DNA from: Armatimonadota bacterium | GTDB lineage: Bacteria > Armatimonadota > Armatimonadia > Armatimonadales > Armatimonadaceae | Assembly: GCA_014380985.1 (NCBI GenBank) | Contig: JACMIU010000104.1 | Coordinates: 1-16,717, forward strand | DNA length: 16,717 nt | Direction of reading: 5' to 3' | Shown here: positions 7,134-14,260 of the stretch, in pieces | Position numbering within the stretch: the stretch's first letter is position 1 | Layout: each line of letters starts with the position of its first letter | Notes under the pieces: model-generated | What the model was told of the DNA's origin: nothing | What the model saw: the letters and a program-made list of their open reading frames with translations, nothing else | Database searches by the model: none | Program-made: the position numbers and the translations under genes

Positions 7134-7369
7134 TCGCTGTATTCCCGCATATCTTCCAGCGGTGCGTCGAAGTCGTCCGCCATGTACGAAATATCGTTTT
7201 TGCCGCTCCCGAACACCGGGCGCGGACGTGGCGCACGTTCCGTCGGCATGGGCGGGAGCGATGGCAACGCTTGCAAGTCGTCGAGCAGGAGGGCGGCGAG
7301 GCGGAAGCGTTCGGCAAGAGGCAGGTACTGCACCTGCTCGGAATAGAGTTGTTGTGCGGTAAGGATCAT
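7130..7369 (-). CDS. antitoxin of the PIN toxin, DUF2281/VapB-like (79 aa)
   Basis: A small acidic protein encoded just before the PIN toxin. The N-terminal half (LTAQQLYSEQVQYLPLAERFRLA...) looks like the helical DNA-binding and dimerisation part. A Pro-rich linker follows (about 36-51). The C-terminal tail with GSGKNDISYMADDFDAPLED is typical of DUF2281-type antitoxins, whose tail wraps into the PIN active site. It should neutralise the toxin and repress its own promoter. ATG 7369 is preceded by TATAAT with a six-base gap and no Shine-Dalgarno, which suggests a leaderless mRNA. Confidence 0.88.
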   Translation of the reverse strand: MILTAQQLYSEQVQYLPLAERFRLAALLLDDLQALPSLPPMPTERAPRPRPVFGSGKNDISYMADDFDAPLEDMREYSE

Positions 7370-7375
7370 GCCCTA

Positions 7376-7381
7376 ATTATA
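7376..7381 (-). promoter_or_regulatory. consensus -10 box (TATAAT) of the TA operon, leaderless arrangement
   Basis: On the minus strand TATAAT is followed by TAGGGC and then ATG. The -10 box being six bases from the start codon puts the transcript start at about the A of ATG. The -35 region is not recognisable, which fits a promoter that is weak or controlled by the TA complex. Confidence 0.6.
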
Positions 7382-7420
7382 CCGCGTGGCGAAACGGGAA
7401 CTGTCCGTCAGTGAGGGCGT

Positions 7421-7449
7421 TTGACAAGTCGGCGTCGCGGCGTGATAAT
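7421..7449 (+). promoter_or_regulatory. near-consensus sigma-70 promoter for the serA operon
   Basis: TTGACA (7421-7426), a 17-base spacer and GATAAT (7444-7449) match the housekeeping consensus at 11 of 12 positions. The predicted start is near 7456, giving a leader of about 50 bases to ATG 7506. GAGGAGG at 7451-7457 lies at the predicted start of transcription, too far from the ATG to serve as its ribosome site. It is divergent from the TA promoter with about 40 bases between the two -10/-35 elements. Confidence 0.85.
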
Positions 7450-7505
7450 CGAGGAGGACACAAACAACTGCGGGCAACGTCGCCGCGCATTAGAAAAACA
7501 AACTT

Positions 7506-9098
7506 ATGGCGAAAATACTGGTCAGCGACCCCCTTGCCCCCGAAGGCATTTCCCTGCTTCAACGTGCCGGTTTCGATGTTGACGTGCGAACCGGCTTGAC
7601 GAAACCCGAACTGATAACGATTATCGGGCAGTACCACGCACTCGCGGTGCGCTCGGAAACCAAAGTCACGGCGGACGTTTTGGACGCTGCGACGAACCTG
7701 CAAATCATCGGGCGAGCCGGGGTCGGCGTGGACAACATTGATGTCGAACGCGCCACACAGCGCGGTATTTTGGTCGTCAATTCGCCCGAAGGCAACACGC
7801 TCGCCGCCGCCGAACTCACCGTCGCGCTAATTCTCGCCCTGTCGCGCAACATCGCCCCCGCGAACGCTACCATGAAAGCCGGGAAATGGGATCGCAAACT
7901 GTACACCGGCGTCGAGGTGTACGGCAAAACCGTTGGCGTCGTGGGATTGGGCAAAATCGGGCGCGAAGTGGCAAAGCGGCTTATCGGCATGGGGATGGAC
8001 ATTCTCGCTTACGACCCGTTTTTGGGGCAGGAACAGGCGGAAGCACTCGGCGTTCGCTTGGTGGATTTGCCCGCGTTGTACCGCGATTCGGACTACATCA
8101 CCGTTCACGTGCCGAAAACAAAGGAAACAGCGGGCATGATCGGCGCGGCGCAAATCGCGCAGATGAAGCCTGGCGTCCGGCTTATCAATGTCGCTCGCGG
8201 CGGCATCTACCAAGAAACCGCCGTGTTGGACGGCTTGAACAGCGGGCACGTCGGCGGGGCGGCGTTCGACGTGTGGGAGACCGAACCGACCGCGCCGGAC
8301 AATCCGCTCGCGCTTCACCCGCGCTGTCTGGCGACGCCGCACCTAGGGGCTTCCACCGAAGAAGCACAGGTCGGCGTTTCGGTGGATGTCGCGGAGCAGA
8401 TCGTCGAGGTGCTTCTGGGGCGTTCCGCTCGCGCCGCCGTGAATATGCCCTCGCTTGCCGCCGACCTTTTAGCCATCACCGCGCCCTACCTGAAACTGGC
8501 GGAGAAAATCGGTTCGCTTCAGTCGCAACTGTCTACGTCGGGCGTGGTGTCGGTCGAGGTGACGTATGAGGGCGACTTCGCGGGCAATCAGCAGGTGCAT
8601 CTGACCCGCGCCCTGATGCGCGGGCTGTTGTCGCCGATTTTGTCGGCGTCGGTCAACTACGTCAACGCCCCAACTCTTGCCGCCGAGCGCGGCATCCGTT
8701 TGACCGAATCGCGCCGAGACGCCGCGCCGAACGCCGAGTTTCAAAACCGGATTATTGTCGAGGCTCGCGCCCTGTCGGGGCGCGACTGCGTGATTGAAGG
8801 CACGGTCTACGGGGCTTCCGACACCCGAATCGTCGGCATTGACGGCTACGCGGTGGATTTCAAGCCTGAAGGTATGCACGTCATCACGCGGCATCAAGAC
8901 CGCCCCGGCATGGTCGGCAGGGTCGGAACCTTGCTCGGCGAAGCGAACATCAATATCGCCGGAATGTACTGCGGACGGGCGGTCAAGCGCGGTCACTCGA
9001 TCATGGCGTTGTCGGTGGACGACGCGGTTCCCGCCGAAGTCGTGGCGACCCTCGCGGCTATGGACGGCATGGAGGCGGTGCGGTTCGTGGAGTTGTAG
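7506..9098 (+). CDS. serA: D-3-phosphoglycerate dehydrogenase, long form with ACT domain (530 aa)
   Basis: Catalyses NAD-dependent oxidation of 3-phosphoglycerate to 3-phosphohydroxypyruvate, the first step of serine synthesis. The order is: N-terminal substrate-domain part (about 1-100), NAD domain with GLGKIG (147-152), return to the substrate domain up to about 315, an ASB-type domain (about 318-450) and a C-terminal ACT domain (about 457-530, HQDRPGMVGRVGTLLGEAN). Catalytic residues are present: Arg231 in NVARGG, Glu260 in WETEP and His279 in PHLGAST. About 530 residues is the usual length of the long form found in many bacteria; the ACT domain suggests serine feedback. ATG 7506 begins the standard KILVSDPLAP N-terminus but has no Shine-Dalgarno site directly upstream. 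It is the first gene of a tight three-gene operon. Confidence 0.97.
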   Translation: MAKILVSDPLAPEGISLLQRAGFDVDVRTGLTKPELITIIGQYHALAVRSETKVTADVLDAATNLQIIGRAGVGVDNIDVERATQRGILVVNSPEGNTLAAAELTVALILALSRNIAPANATMKAGKWDRKLYTGVEVYGKTVGVVGLGKIGREVAKRLIGMGMDILAYDPFLGQEQAEALGVRLVDLPALYRDSDYITVHVPKTKETAGMIGAAQIAQMKPGVRLINVARGGIYQETAVLDGLNSGHVGGAAFDVWETEPTAPDNPLALHPRCLATPHLGASTEEAQVGVSVDVAEQIVEVLLGRSARAAVNMPSLAADLLAITAPYLKLAEKIGSLQSQLSTSGVVSVEVTYEGDFAGNQQVHLTRALMRGLLSPILSASVNYVNAPTLAAERGIRLTESRRDAAPNAEFQNRIIVEARALSGRDCVIEGTVYGASDTRIVGIDGYAVDFKPEGMHVITRHQDRPGMVGRVGTLLGEANINIAGMYCGRAVKRGHSIMALSVDDAVPAEVVATLAAMDGMEAVRFVEL

Positions 9099-9100
9099 GC

Positions 9101-9481
9101 ATGGAAGGTAGCGAGAAAGAAACACATAAAACGGCGGCTTTGCAAGCCGCAACAAACGCAGAAAAAGTCCTTGCCATATTTGAAAGCGCATATCCTGAGG
9201 ATAAACGCCCTCGTGCCGCTATCAAAGCGGCACGAGACTGGGTGCACGGCGAAATCGGTGTCAGTGAGGCAAGACATCTTGCCTTCGCGGCTCATGCCGC
9301 CGCTCGGTGTGCTATGGAGTCTGCGGCGTGTGCCGCCGCCCGTGCCGCAGGTCATGCCGCTGCAACCGTTCACGTTGCCAGCCATTCGCGTCATGTTGTA
9401 GCCTACGCGGAAAAAGCCCGTGGCTTAATGCAAGGCACCCTGCCCGGTGAGATGACACCGTTCTCCGATCCGACCGAGTAA
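9101..9481 (+). CDS. Imm5-like putative immunity protein (126 aa)
   Basis: A small, very Ala- and His-rich helical protein. Recognisable blocks are VLAIFESAYPEDKRPRAAI (23-41), ARDWVHGEIGVSEAR (44-58), AFAAHAAARCA (61-71) and ARAAGHAAATVHVASHSRH (80-98). This order resembles the family annotated as putative immunity protein (Imm5-like), linked by comparative genomics to polymorphic toxins; the biochemical role is not established. No toxin gene is nearby. It begins 2 nt after the serA stop and ends 1 nt before the next start, so translation is probably coupled. Conserved His residues could bind metal, but that is a guess. Its distance from any toxin suggests an orphan immunity gene or a different housekeeping role. 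Confidence 0.75.
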   Translation: MEGSEKETHKTAALQAATNAEKVLAIFESAYPEDKRPRAAIKAARDWVHGEIGVSEARHLAFAAHAAARCAMESAACAAARAAGHAAATVHVASHSRHVVAYAEKARGLMQGTLPGEMTPFSDPTE

Positions 9482-9482
9482 A

Positions 9483-10730
9483 ATGGCGTCCTCCTTTTCC
9501 ACTAAACTGCGAATCGCGTACAACGTCGTGTTCGCGCCCGGCTTCTTCGACGCGATGGCGGGGCGGTTCGCGTTTGTTCCCTCGCTGGTGTCGCTCCCGA
9601 CTGCCGCCCCCGCCGAAAGCGGAACGACGTTCGCCGACCTGCGCGGCGCGTTGCATAACCACTCGACCTACAGCGACGGCTTGAGCGACATTCCAACCAT
9701 CATGGACGCCGGGGCGGAAGCCGGGGTAGACTTCGTTTTGCTTGCCGACCACAACACGATGGAACCGCTCCGCGACGGTTGGCAGGAACGCTACGCCGAA
9801 TCGTCGCCGTTTTTGCTGGTCGGAACCGAAGTCACGGTCAACAACGGGCGGTTTCTGCTTGCGCTTGATGTGCCGCCCGAATATGAGCCGGAAAAAGAGG
9901 TTTCCGCGCAAAGTGGGATTGACGCGATACGCGCTCACGGCGGTTTCCCGCTGATTTCACTACCGTTCGACATGAAGCACCCGTTCGACGATTGGAGCGT
10001 TTCCGGCTACGACGGCTTGGAGGTGCTAAACTTTTCTACCACGGCGCGGCGACACATCAATTTTTTGTCGCTCCCGATCATTGTCTATCTGCAGAAAACG
10101 CAGGGAATCGCCGCCGTGATTCGCTGGATGGCGACGCGCCCCGATGCCGCTATCGCCCGTTGGGACTCGCTGACGCGGGGAGGGAAGCGGCAAGTTGTTG
10201 GTATCGGGTCGCTCGATGCTCACGCGCAGATGAAGATGTTCGGCAGAAAATATCCGATACCGACCTATACCGACTCGTTCCGCGCCTGCCAGACGCACGT
10301 GCTAATTGACGTGGGCATCACCGGCGCGGCGCGAATCGCCGCCGTGAACGCCGCGCTTCGTGCCGGACGCTGTTATTTTTCCTACGATTGCCTCGGCGAT
10401 CCAACCGGGTTCACCTTTGCGGCGACAAACATAGCGAGCGGCGCGGTAGTCCCCATGGGCGAACGTCTTGCCGCGCACGGGGGAGAGAAGGTACGATTTG
10501 CGGCGTCCGCGACGAAAGCGTGTGGCGAAAAGGTGTTGCTCCGACTATATAAAGACGGCAAACCGGTAGCGTCATCGGTCGGTGGGACGCTGGAAGTGAC
10601 GGTTTCGGGCGACGCGGGCGCGTACCGAATCGAAGCGTTCTTGTTCGCGGGGCGTGTCGGGGCATTCTTCTATGGAGTGCGCCCGTGGGTGTACTCGAAC
10701 CCGGTGTATGTGTCAGAAATCTCACGTTAG
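9483..10730 (+). CDS. PHP-domain metallohydrolase, CehA/McbA-like (415 aa)
   Basis: A metal-dependent phosphoesterase-type hydrolase. The PHP metal ligands are visible: His58 and His60 and Asp65 in HNHSTYSDG, Asp89-His90 in LLADHN, Glu116 in GTEVT, His166 in FDMKHPF, and Asp245/His247 in GSLDAHA. Residues about 50-310 form the catalytic barrel with a helical insertion (about 188-230). Residues about 330-412 form a C-terminal beta domain. The first 45 residues are moderately hydrophobic (AYNVVFAPGFFDAM...) and might touch the membrane, but there is no clear signal peptide. The substrate cannot be read from sequence. Its place in one operon with serA makes a phosphorylated small molecule plausible. 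ATG 9483 starts 1 nt after the previous stop. Confidence 0.88.
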   Translation: MASSFSTKLRIAYNVVFAPGFFDAMAGRFAFVPSLVSLPTAAPAESGTTFADLRGALHNHSTYSDGLSDIPTIMDAGAEAGVDFVLLADHNTMEPLRDGWQERYAESSPFLLVGTEVTVNNGRFLLALDVPPEYEPEKEVSAQSGIDAIRAHGGFPLISLPFDMKHPFDDWSVSGYDGLEVLNFSTTARRHINFLSLPIIVYLQKTQGIAAVIRWMATRPDAAIARWDSLTRGGKRQVVGIGSLDAHAQMKMFGRKYPIPTYTDSFRACQTHVLIDVGITGAARIAAVNAALRAGRCYFSYDCLGDPTGFTFAATNIASGAVVPMGERLAAHGGEKVRFAASATKACGEKVLLRLYKDGKPVASSVGGTLEVTVSGDAGAYRIEAFLFAGRVGAFFYGVRPWVYSNPVYVSEISR

Positions 10731-10886
10731 AAGCGTGGAGGAAAGTGGCACAATAAAACGGAACTAACCAACCGACTTGTTTGTTTAATGATTGGCATGA
10801 AGCGAGAAGCAAGTGCCACAAAGTCCGACCCGATAAACGCCGCACCGACGCCGCGCCCAAACGGAAAGAAACCATCCTTTAATCCT

Positions 10887-11186
10887 ATGACGAGTATTCT
10901 ACTCAACACCACGTCCCTCGCGGCGCGAACCCTGTGTTTCGACCTGCACCCGCTCTACGCCACGATTTTGAGCGACGGCTCTATCGTGCGTGAGGGCGAA
11001 GTCATTGGTCTCGACAACGATCTGAGCCGCGTTCTCCTTGCGCCGTTCACCGGAACATTGCGTACCCTTGTCACCGGTCAGGGCGACGACCGGCGCGTCA
11101 AGGTATATTTGACCGAAGGCGCGAGAAACTCGCGCCCGGTGACGTTGTCCGGTGCTGCAAACTACCTTGAAGCAAATCGGAACTGA
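10887..11186 (+). CDS. small protein with lipoyl/biotinyl-like hybrid-barrel pattern (99 aa)
   Basis: The middle of the protein (about 20-75) has the pattern of a lipoyl- or RnfC-type beta barrel: DGSIVREGEVIGLDNDL, then LLAPFTGTLRTLV and DRRVKVYL. The attachment lysine motif (MKM or similar) is absent, so it is not a carrier domain. The function is unknown. ATG 10887 is chosen because the domain-like part follows directly. In-frame ATGs at 10788 and 10797 would add a polar, Pro-rich extension without a good ribosome site. The 156 bases between the PHP gene and 10887 show a 7-bp inverted pair GTGGCAC (10745-10751) / GTGCCAC (10813-10819) and nothing else convincing. It converges on the aldehyde dehydrogenase gene 35 bases away. 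Confidence 0.65.
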   Translation: MTSILLNTTSLAARTLCFDLHPLYATILSDGSIVREGEVIGLDNDLSRVLLAPFTGTLRTLVTGQGDDRRVKVYLTEGARNSRPVTLSGAANYLEANRN

Positions 11187-11221
11187 AATCGACATTATCC
11201 CCGTAGAAAGTGCCGACCTGC

Positions 11222-12766
11222 TTACCTGAGTTCGGGCAGGATGGTGAAGTCGTCGAAGTTGCCTTTCATCGGCTCGCCGAAGTCGCTATTGGTAACTGCC
11301 TCGATGAGTAGCCCCCCGCCGACGAAGCAACCTTTCCACGACTCGCCCATGCCGCCGAAAACTTCCTGCTTGTCGCCGCGAGAGCGCATTTGATTGACGC
11401 CGACTTTAAAAGCGCGAATCTCTTTCGCGGTGTGTGTTGCCAACTTCTCGTCGTCCGAAGCCAGTGCGGCGACCAATGCGCCATTGGAAATGTTCATTTC
11501 ACCGACCAATTCCTCGATACGGTTGACCAGCACAATCGAATCAATCGGACCAAACGGTTCGCGGAAGTAAAGTTCGGCACTTTTGGGTAGGTCTACGAGC
11601 GAACGCGGCGCAGTGTAGGCAGTCTTGTCCTGATGGGGCAGAAACAGTCTGTCGTCTAACTCCCCCTCGAAAAGTGGTGTCGCGCCCCGTTGCAGTGCGT
11701 TCGCGTAAAGATCGTCCAAATCCTGTACCTGTTTTGCTTTGATCACCGGTCCGAAATCGAGATTTGGCAACGCATCGTCGGCGTTATCTACCAACGTCGG
11801 GTTGCCGATACGTAGGGAGCGCAGAACCTTTAACTGCGTTTCCAAGAACTTCGGAAACAGGCTTCGTTGCACCACAAAGCGAACATATGCCGTGCATCGT
11901 TGCTTGCCATAGTCATATCCTTTTCTGAGTTGCTTCTCCAGACTATCCCAATCGGAGAAATCCCAGACACCGTAGGTGTTGACACCTTCCATTTCAAGCA
12001 TATAACGCTTGTTTTTATCAATGAGGGAGGCGGCAATATCGCGCCCGCTTGAACGACCGCCAACGAACGACAAGCAGTCTATGTGTTCATTTCTGACCAA
12101 TATTTCGCTGAGTTGACTGCCCGAACCGGAAACGAGGCTGACGGGGAGACCACACCTTCGCGCAAGCGCAAAAGCAAAACTGAGCGAAATAAAGCCGCCG
12201 TCGGTCGGGGTTTTGGCGATAATCGAGTTGCCGGCAAGGACTTGCGCTAATACCGCGTGCATCAGAACCGAAAACGGGTAGTTCCATGAAGCGATATTTG
12301 AAACCAGACCGAGCGGGGTGCGACCTTTCATCATCTTGTCTATATTGGCGATGTACCATTGTACGCCTTCGATACACCGACTGATGTCCGTGTGCGCGAG
12401 TGTGTAGGTTTTGCCAATCTCCCACATGAGAAGGTAGGCAATCAGATCGGTGTTTTGTGTCAGTAGTTCGAGACACTCGTTGACACGACGTTTGCGCTCG
12501 TCTAAATCGGTCTTTGACCAAGCGCGAAACTCCGCGCTCGCAAACTCGACCGCTGCACGAGTCTCCTCACGGCTCAACATGGGCAGTGTACCCAAACACG
12601 AGCCGTCTACACAGGAGATGAAGTCGCGTGGCTTGCCGGGGAACTTCCATTCGCCGCCGACAAGATTCACGAAATTGCCATCGTTATCGAATATCTCTGG
12701 AGTGATATTTTTTACCTGTGCGAGCAATCCAGTGAACTCAACCTTCGGTGAAACCATTTTTGTCAT
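11222..12766 (-). CDS. aldehyde dehydrogenase superfamily protein, divergent subgroup (514 aa)
   Basis: NAD(P)-dependent oxidation of an aldehyde to an acid is the family reaction. The fold landmarks are all present: SWNYPF (160-165, with Asn162), IIAKTP with Lys185, SFVGGRSSG (233-241, in place of FTGS), LEMEG (257-261, with the general base Glu258, in place of LELGG), a catalytic Cys291 in GKQRCTA and REPFGPI (402-408). The altered signature blocks place it in an unusual subgroup; the substrate cannot be named. G+C in two 60-base samples is 48-52%, well below serA, which hints at acquisition by transfer. ATG 12766 gives 514 residues. ATG 12757 (511 residues) may be the true start, since TATAAT ends seven bases before it and no Shine-Dalgarno exists for either. 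Confidence 0.9.
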   Translation of the reverse strand: MTKMVSPKVEFTGLLAQVKNITPEIFDNDGNFVNLVGGEWKFPGKPRDFISCVDGSCLGTLPMLSREETRAAVEFASAEFRAWSKTDLDERKRRVNECLELLTQNTDLIAYLLMWEIGKTYTLAHTDISRCIEGVQWYIANIDKMMKGRTPLGLVSNIASWNYPFSVLMHAVLAQVLAGNSIIAKTPTDGGFISLSFAFALARRCGLPVSLVSGSGSQLSEILVRNEHIDCLSFVGGRSSGRDIAASLIDKNKRYMLEMEGVNTYGVWDFSDWDSLEKQLRKGYDYGKQRCTAYVRFVVQRSLFPKFLETQLKVLRSLRIGNPTLVDNADDALPNLDFGPVIKAKQVQDLDDLYANALQRGATPLFEGELDDRLFLPHQDKTAYTAPRSLVDLPKSAELYFREPFGPIDSIVLVNRIEELVGEMNISNGALVAALASDDEKLATHTAKEIRAFKVGVNQMRSRGDKQEVFGGMGESWKGCFVGGGLLIEAVTNSDFGEPMKGNFDDFTILPELR

Positions 12767-12794
12767 TATATTTTTCTGCTTTTTCTAATTGCAA
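12765..12794 (-). promoter_or_regulatory. promoter of the aldehyde dehydrogenase gene, probably leaderless
   Basis: On the minus strand TTGCAA (12794-12789), an 18-base A-rich spacer and a perfect TATAAT (12770-12765). The box overlaps the upstream ATG (TATAATG) and lies seven bases before the second in-frame ATG at 12757. Transcription would therefore start close to 12757, so translation from 12757 without a leader is more consistent than from 12766. Confidence 0.6.
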
Positions 12795-12897
12795 AATCAC
12801 GACCAATGTTGCCCGATTCTGTTTCTTGCCCCCTCACTCTACCAACTTCTGCTATTCGTCGCAAAGCAAAACGTTGTCCCCGACCGATGTGCCGTAT

Positions 12898-14148
12898 CTA
12901 CTCAAAGATGCGTCGCACGACCGGGAAGATTAGCGCGAGCAGGAAAATTAGCAGAATCCCGAAAGCCGAACCTATAAATATCTGCAAGAAACCGGCTTGC
13001 CACACTTGCCGGAATCGCGCCCGAAGCGGCGAAAAGCGATTTGGCATGGCAATATCGCCGCTGATTCGGGTGTCCATCTGCGTCTGCAGGGCGCGGGCGG
13101 CACGGATGCCGCTTTCGATTTGGCGCGGTGTCGCCGGGCGCGTGGTCGCGTTCGCCTGCAGAAACGCGCCGAACGAACGCCATCCGAAAAACGCCGCCAG
13201 CCCTCCGAAAAGATACGATGCGCCTTCCGGTAGCACACCGCTCAGTGCGGTTCCCAGAATATAGAAAATCATCACCCCAGCAACAAGGTTTGTGGAGCAA
13301 CGCGGATGGACGCGGGGCATGGTCGTCACCACGTCGGGCAGGAGCGGTTCGCCGCGCTCAAGGGCGTGTACCACCTGATGCTCCGCCGCGTGATAGCCCG
13401 CGAGCGGCGTTGCCCGTAGCAGAGCAAGAAACAGCGTCATCTGCGCCACGATTTGCACGGTCTGCGTGAGCGGTTCGGGAAGGGTGTTATAAAGTTGCGT
13501 TGCGCCGGGGAAGTAACGCGCCGCGGCATACGACGCGGCGATAATCGCGCCCAAACCGAGCGTGTGAAGCGTAAAGGTGAGCAAGCCGGTCGCCGCGAGC
13601 GCGACCGCGCCGACGCCGCCCGACACCGTGCCGTTCGTCAGGTAGACTCCGAGCGGGGTCGCCATGCCGCCAATCTGCGACGGCACGAACGGGCGGTGCA
13701 GGTCGTAAAGCAGATCGGAGCGCGACACCATGCCGAGGTAATACGGCGCGTCCCGCGATTCCACCACCGGTAAAGCATCGCGCCCGGCACGGTCAAAGCG
13801 GACGAGGACATCCGCCCGGTCGTCGGTCGGCACGGCGCAGTTATCCGGCGAGACGGGAGCGCAAACGTCGCCTGCCGTACCGCGCCCGCGAAGCGTTTTT
13901 TGTTCCGCGCCGCTCGCCGACAAAAGCCGGTCGGTGATACTTTGCGCGGTGACGATTCCGACTAATCGCCCCGTGAGTAGCGCGGAATGGGAACCGGGCG
14001 CATCCACCACGGCAACCGTGCCATACGGTGAAACGCGGAGCAGTTCGCAAACCGTGGCGAACGGTACGTCCGGCGACACGGCGCGTTGGCGACGGGCGAG
14101 GGTTTGCACAAAAGGAGCGTTGGCGTTATTTTCGGCGGAGGGAATCAT
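12898..14148 (-). CDS. CBS-domain pair fused to a DUF1385 membrane protein (416 aa)
   Basis: Residues about 20-78 and 92-150 form two CBS domains (GRLVGIVTAQSITDRLL and YYLGMVSRSDLLYDL are the typical ends), a module that senses adenine nucleotides. From about 158 the protein follows DUF1385: IGGMATPLGVYLTNGTV, several hydrophobic segments (about 173-200, 228-248, 285-305, 308-326) and the conserved YHAAEHQVVHALERGEPLL (252-270) with MPRVHPRCSTNL (277-288). A final hydrophobic segment lies at 388-410. DUF1385 has no established function; the His/Glu/Cys set suggests metal binding. The fusion implies a membrane activity gated by energy state. ATG 14148 (MIPSAENN) is used because the open frame upstream is the antisense of the next gene. 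No Shine-Dalgarno is visible. Confidence 0.88.
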   Translation of the reverse strand: MIPSAENNANAPFVQTLARRQRAVSPDVPFATVCELLRVSPYGTVAVVDAPGSHSALLTGRLVGIVTAQSITDRLLSASGAEQKTLRGRGTAGDVCAPVSPDNCAVPTDDRADVLVRFDRAGRDALPVVESRDAPYYLGMVSRSDLLYDLHRPFVPSQIGGMATPLGVYLTNGTVSGGVGAVALAATGLLTFTLHTLGLGAIIAASYAAARYFPGATQLYNTLPEPLTQTVQIVAQMTLFLALLRATPLAGYHAAEHQVVHALERGEPLLPDVVTTMPRVHPRCSTNLVAGVMIFYILGTALSGVLPEGASYLFGGLAAFFGWRSFGAFLQANATTRPATPRQIESGIRAARALQTQMDTRISGDIAMPNRFSPLRARFRQVWQAGFLQIFIGSAFGILLIFLLALIFPVVRRIFE

Positions 14149-14201
14149 CGGTTCAATGGCAAAACGGGGCGCGGGGCAAACCCCTGCGCCGATATATACG
14201 G

Positions 14202-14207
14202 TATACT
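14202..14207 (+). promoter_or_regulatory. -10 box upstream of the YkgJ-like gene, in a shared divergent promoter region
   Basis: TATACT sits in a short AT-rich island (14191-14207) within the 112 bases between two divergent genes. It predicts a transcript start near 14213 and a leader of about 48 bases to ATG 14261. The same island read on the minus strand offers TATACC or TATATA for the CBS-DUF1385 gene. No clear -35 element was seen. Confidence 0.45.
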
Positions 14208-14260
14208 GCGAAAACGCCGCGCAGGTTTCCTTTTTCCTTCGTCGTGAGGCGTTTCCTTTC

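Noticed and set aside
10745..10819. Sigma-54 promoter or regulatory pair from GTGGCAC / GTGCCAC
   Set aside because: TGGCAC is not followed by TTGC at the needed distance, and a single 7-bp inverted pair 60 bases apart can occur by chance.
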